A stretch of 45,061 nucleotides of DNA from Leptospira adleri (GTDB taxonomy: Bacteria > Spirochaetota > Leptospiria > Leptospirales > Leptospiraceae): the NCBI RefSeq assembly GCF_002811985.1, contig NZ_NPDU01000009.1:1-45061 (forward strand). The letters run 5' to 3'. Under the pieces are notes generated by a model. It did not search any database. It was given only the letters and a program-made list of their open reading frames with translations, and was not told where the DNA came from. The number at the start of each line of letters is the position of its first letter. Within the stretch, counting starts at the first letter, position 1. The position numbers and the translations under genes were made by a program. This document shows positions 43,048-45,061 of the stretch, in pieces.

Positions 43048-44340
43048 ATGAATATACTTTTTCTCATCTTACTTTTTTTTCCCGTTGTTTGTTATCCAAT
43101 TTTAGTCCTTACACTACCCGTTTCTCAGTCGCTCCACCATTCGGCCATCGTCCCTTTGGTCAGCGCCCTCATAGTTTTCTTTCTCAAATTTTTCAAGATA
43201 TTCGAGTTAGAATTTCCGGTCTCGAAACGCTCCTCTCCGTCGAAAATTTATTCCGTATGTATATTATTCCTTTTGGGTTTTTCCATTTATTTTTTCCAAC
43301 TTCGCACTTCGATCGAACCCCTGGGTATGTGGGATGCGTGGGCAATGTGGTCTCCTAAAACGAAATACCTTGTCTCACAATTCTTTGCGGGAGAAAAAAT
43401 TGATCTTGATCTGAGGGAATGGCCGCATCCGGACTACCCGTTGGGATATCCTTTGTTCGCATCTTTTTTTGGAATTCTTTCAGGCAAATGGAGCCCGATC
43501 ATACAAGTGTATGCTTCTTTCTATTTTTATTTCCTCGGATTTTATTTTTTCATAAGAATGAGACGTTCGCTTTGGATTTCCGCACTCGTTCTTTTGATCT
43601 ATTGCACGTTTTTCAAATGGATCATGCTTTCCACCGATCTCTGTGCGGATCTTCCGTTATCCGTTTACTTCTCATTTTGTTTTTATTTCCTGATCGAAAG
43701 GATAGGAATCGATCGTTTGAAATTCAGAACTCAGAGAGTTGCCTTCGGATTTTTTTTCGGTGCGCTTTCCTTCTGGAAAAACGAGGGTTTCGTTCTGGCG
43801 CTCGTTTTGTTTGCTGCGTTTTCAATTCAGTTATACGAGATCGAAGGAAAAAATTGTTATAGAAAACTTTCGTTCTTTGCTCTTGGATTTCTGAGCGCGG
43901 TCTGCTTTGTTCTTTTTCAAAAATTAAATTCGCCATCCGCTCTTCCGAACGACTTCATTCAAAACGAAGACGTGTTGAGTTCGATTTTAAAATTAGGAAC
44001 CCGGCTTACTTCGATCGATAGGTGGAATATCGTCATGGCGGAAAAAATTCGTTTCCAGCTCCGGTTGGCGCATGGATTTTATATTCTCATTTTCGCATAT
44101 TCTTTTATTTTTGGAAAAAAAGAAGTACGGTTCGGTGTAATTCTTCTCCTTCTGCTTTCGTTACTTTATGATCTGTTTTTCGTGATTACGAACGCAGACT
44201 TGCAATGGCACCTTGAAACCGCATACGATCGAATTCATTTCCACTTCTTCTTACCCTCCCTGATTTGTCTTTCCTTGGCTTCGGAAGATGAGGGAAAAAT
44301 GACCGAGAATCCGCCGAAATTTCAAAACGAAGCGGTTTGA
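43048..44340 (+). CDS. Polytopic membrane protein, GT-C glycosyltransferase-like
   Basis: A 430-residue protein with about ten membrane segments. A loop after the third holds EPLGMWDAWAMWSPKTKYL (about 90-108), where acidic and Trp residues recall the first outer loop of GT-C glycosyltransferases. A later loop reads EWPHPDYPLGYPLF (about 124-137). Both patterns occur in proteins that transfer sugars from polyprenyl phosphate carriers in the periplasm. I cannot name the family or the substrate. The start ATG at 43048 has no strong ribosome binding site. It may form a unit with the small membrane gene upstream. Confidence 0.75.
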   Translation: MNILFLILLFFPVVCYPILVLTLPVSQSLHHSAIVPLVSALIVFFLKFFKIFELEFPVSKRSSPSKIYSVCILFLLGFSIYFFQLRTSIEPLGMWDAWAMWSPKTKYLVSQFFAGEKIDLDLREWPHPDYPLGYPLFASFFGILSGKWSPIIQVYASFYFYFLGFYFFIRMRRSLWISALVLLIYCTFFKWIMLSTDLCADLPLSVYFSFCFYFLIERIGIDRLKFRTQRVAFGFFFGALSFWKNEGFVLALVLFAAFSIQLYEIEGKNCYRKLSFFALGFLSAVCFVLFQKLNSPSALPNDFIQNEDVLSSILKLGTRLTSIDRWNIVMAEKIRFQLRLAHGFYILIFAYSFIFGKKEVRFGVILLLLLSLLYDLFFVITNADLQWHLETAYDRIHFHFFLPSLICLSLASEDEGKMTENPPKFQNEAV

Positions 44341-44783
44341 ATTACCGCAATCCGTATTCCTTTTCCGTTCGAACCTAACCTGTGAAAGCGAAGCGACGGC
44401 TTCACTGAGTCGCTTGCGCATGGAGAAACTAATGAGAGATTAACAAACTTTCCATATCGAGGATTTTCCTTCTTTCAAACTTCCTTTTTTGCGAAGTCTT
44501 TTCGGAACTCGAATAAGCGTTCTTTAAAAAAGTTGTCTTTTCTTAAGGAGTTTGTATTTCGAATACTCCAGTCGTATCTCGATTTTAAAATTTAAAAAAT
44601 TCATTTATATACATTCAATTTATTGAATATTCCTGAAACCTAAATTCCCTTTAATAGAACCGACTCTAAGTATCGAGATTCCAAAAGAATCGGGTCCGGG
44701 CCTTCCCCGGATTTGAATCCCCGGAGAAGGGGTAGCGAAAGCCGCGATTTGCGGCTGAAGCGAGGGGAAGGCTTTCCCCCGCA
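44341..44783. other. Intergenic region with hairpins before the tandem repeat
   Basis: No gene is supported here. Near the right end are hairpins AGCCGC/GCGGCT around GATTT and GGGGAA/TTCCCC around GGCT, plus a direct repeat of CCCCGG about 44706-44725. A 17-base sequence (TCGTATCTCGATTTTAA) at 44572-44588 also occurs at 28598-28614. The stretch leads straight into the tandem repeat. Confidence 0.4.
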
Positions 44784-45061
44784 ACGCGATCCATAGAGAG
44801 CGTTGCGTTGAGTTCACGCGATCCATAGAGAGCGTTGCGTTGAGTTCACGCGATCCATAGAGAGCGTTGCGTTGAGTTCACGCGATCCATAGAGAGCGTT
44901 GCGTTGAGTTCACGCGATCCATAGAGAGCGTTGCGTTGAGTTCACGCGATCCATAGAGAGCGTTGCGTTGAGTTCACGCGATCCATAGAGAGCGTTGCGT
45001 TGAGTTCACGCGATCCATAGAGAGCGTTGCGTTGAGTTCACGCGATCCATAGAGAGCGTTG
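44784..45061. repeat. 32-bp tandem repeat, about 8.7 copies, runs off the window
   Basis: The unit begins ACGCGATCC, continues ATAGAGAGCG, then TTGCGTTGAG and TTC. Copies follow one another without spacers at exactly 32 bases (44784, 44816, 44848 and so on) with no visible base change. Each unit can fold GCGT/ACGC around TGAGTTC across the junction. Since 32 is not a multiple of three and stops occur, it is not coding. It fits a VNTR locus. The array continues past the right edge, so its copy number is unknown. The unit resembles 5946-5972 within the composite repeat region. Confidence 0.95.

Noticed and set aside
44697..44725. tRNA-like arm (GGATTTGAATCC)
   Set aside because: The short match to a T-arm is not followed by an acceptor stem or other arms; it is part of the hairpin-rich DNA beside the tandem repeat.
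44784..45061. CRISPR array
   Set aside because: The repeats are head to tail with no spacers, and no cas gene is near. It is a tandem repeat.

Overview
The window is chromosomal DNA from a Leptospira, most likely of the pathogenic clade. The case rests on gene content and style: spirochaete-type lipoproteins, many proteins ending in aromatic outer-membrane signatures, two-component sensors, an intermediate GC content with A/T-rich intergenic DNA, and frequent TTG/GTG starts. The species cannot be set from the sequence alone. Genes are closely packed on both strands. I see no rRNA, tRNA, prophage, CRISPR array or complete insertion sequence.

Layout. 0-5.3 kb: the start of a membrane gene cut by the left edge, a cupredoxin/beta-helix/membrane fusion lipoprotein, a HisKA_2 sensor kinase, a small Cys-containing secreted protein and a membrane protein. 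5.3-6.2 kb: a gene-free stretch with five copies of a 14-bp near-palindrome. 6.2-10 kb: cysteine synthase, class I fructose-bisphosphate aldolase and a receiver-PAS-kinase whose ATPase domain looks degenerate. 10.2-14.6 kb: a CBS protein, a two-gene membrane/lipoprotein unit, and an opposing membrane protein-cheW-TPR operon. 14.7-18.4 kb: a 30-residue bS22/mS38-like ribosomal protein and the operon FYDLN protein-miaA-hfq-SPFH-manC, which echoes the enterobacterial miaA-hfq-hflX-hflKC order. 18.9-24 kb: pdxJ, an opposing lipoprotein gene, and ctpA-nadB. 24.5-28.4 kb: two paralogous Omp85-type barrels around a DUF1566 lipoprotein. 28.4-34.2 kb: DoxX, M23 peptidase, cupin, an XRE/MmyB regulator and a lipoprotein gene broken by one in-frame TGA. 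34.2-37 kb: a PlsC-like acyltransferase, biotin carboxylase and biotin carrier, coupled by 4-bp overlaps. 37.1-44.3 kb: a periplasmic protein, DUF2225-truA-barrel-lipoprotein (truA appears to start at AUA), a small membrane protein and a GT-C-like membrane protein. 44.3-45.06 kb: no gene, ending in a 32-bp tandem repeat that runs off the edge.

Themes. Much of the window serves the cell envelope: lipoproteins, barrels, M23 peptidase, CtpA, SPFH, GDP-mannose and acyl-lipid supply. The rest is core metabolism (NAD, PLP, cysteine, glycolysis), tRNA modification (MiaA, TruA) and signalling. The most unusual items are the AUA-initiated truA, the nonsense-split lipoprotein, the degenerate kinase, the cupredoxin-NosD-like-membrane fusion, the dispersed GTNGGAACTCCNAC palindromes with a larger composite repeat, and the tandem repeat whose unit resembles part of that composite repeat.
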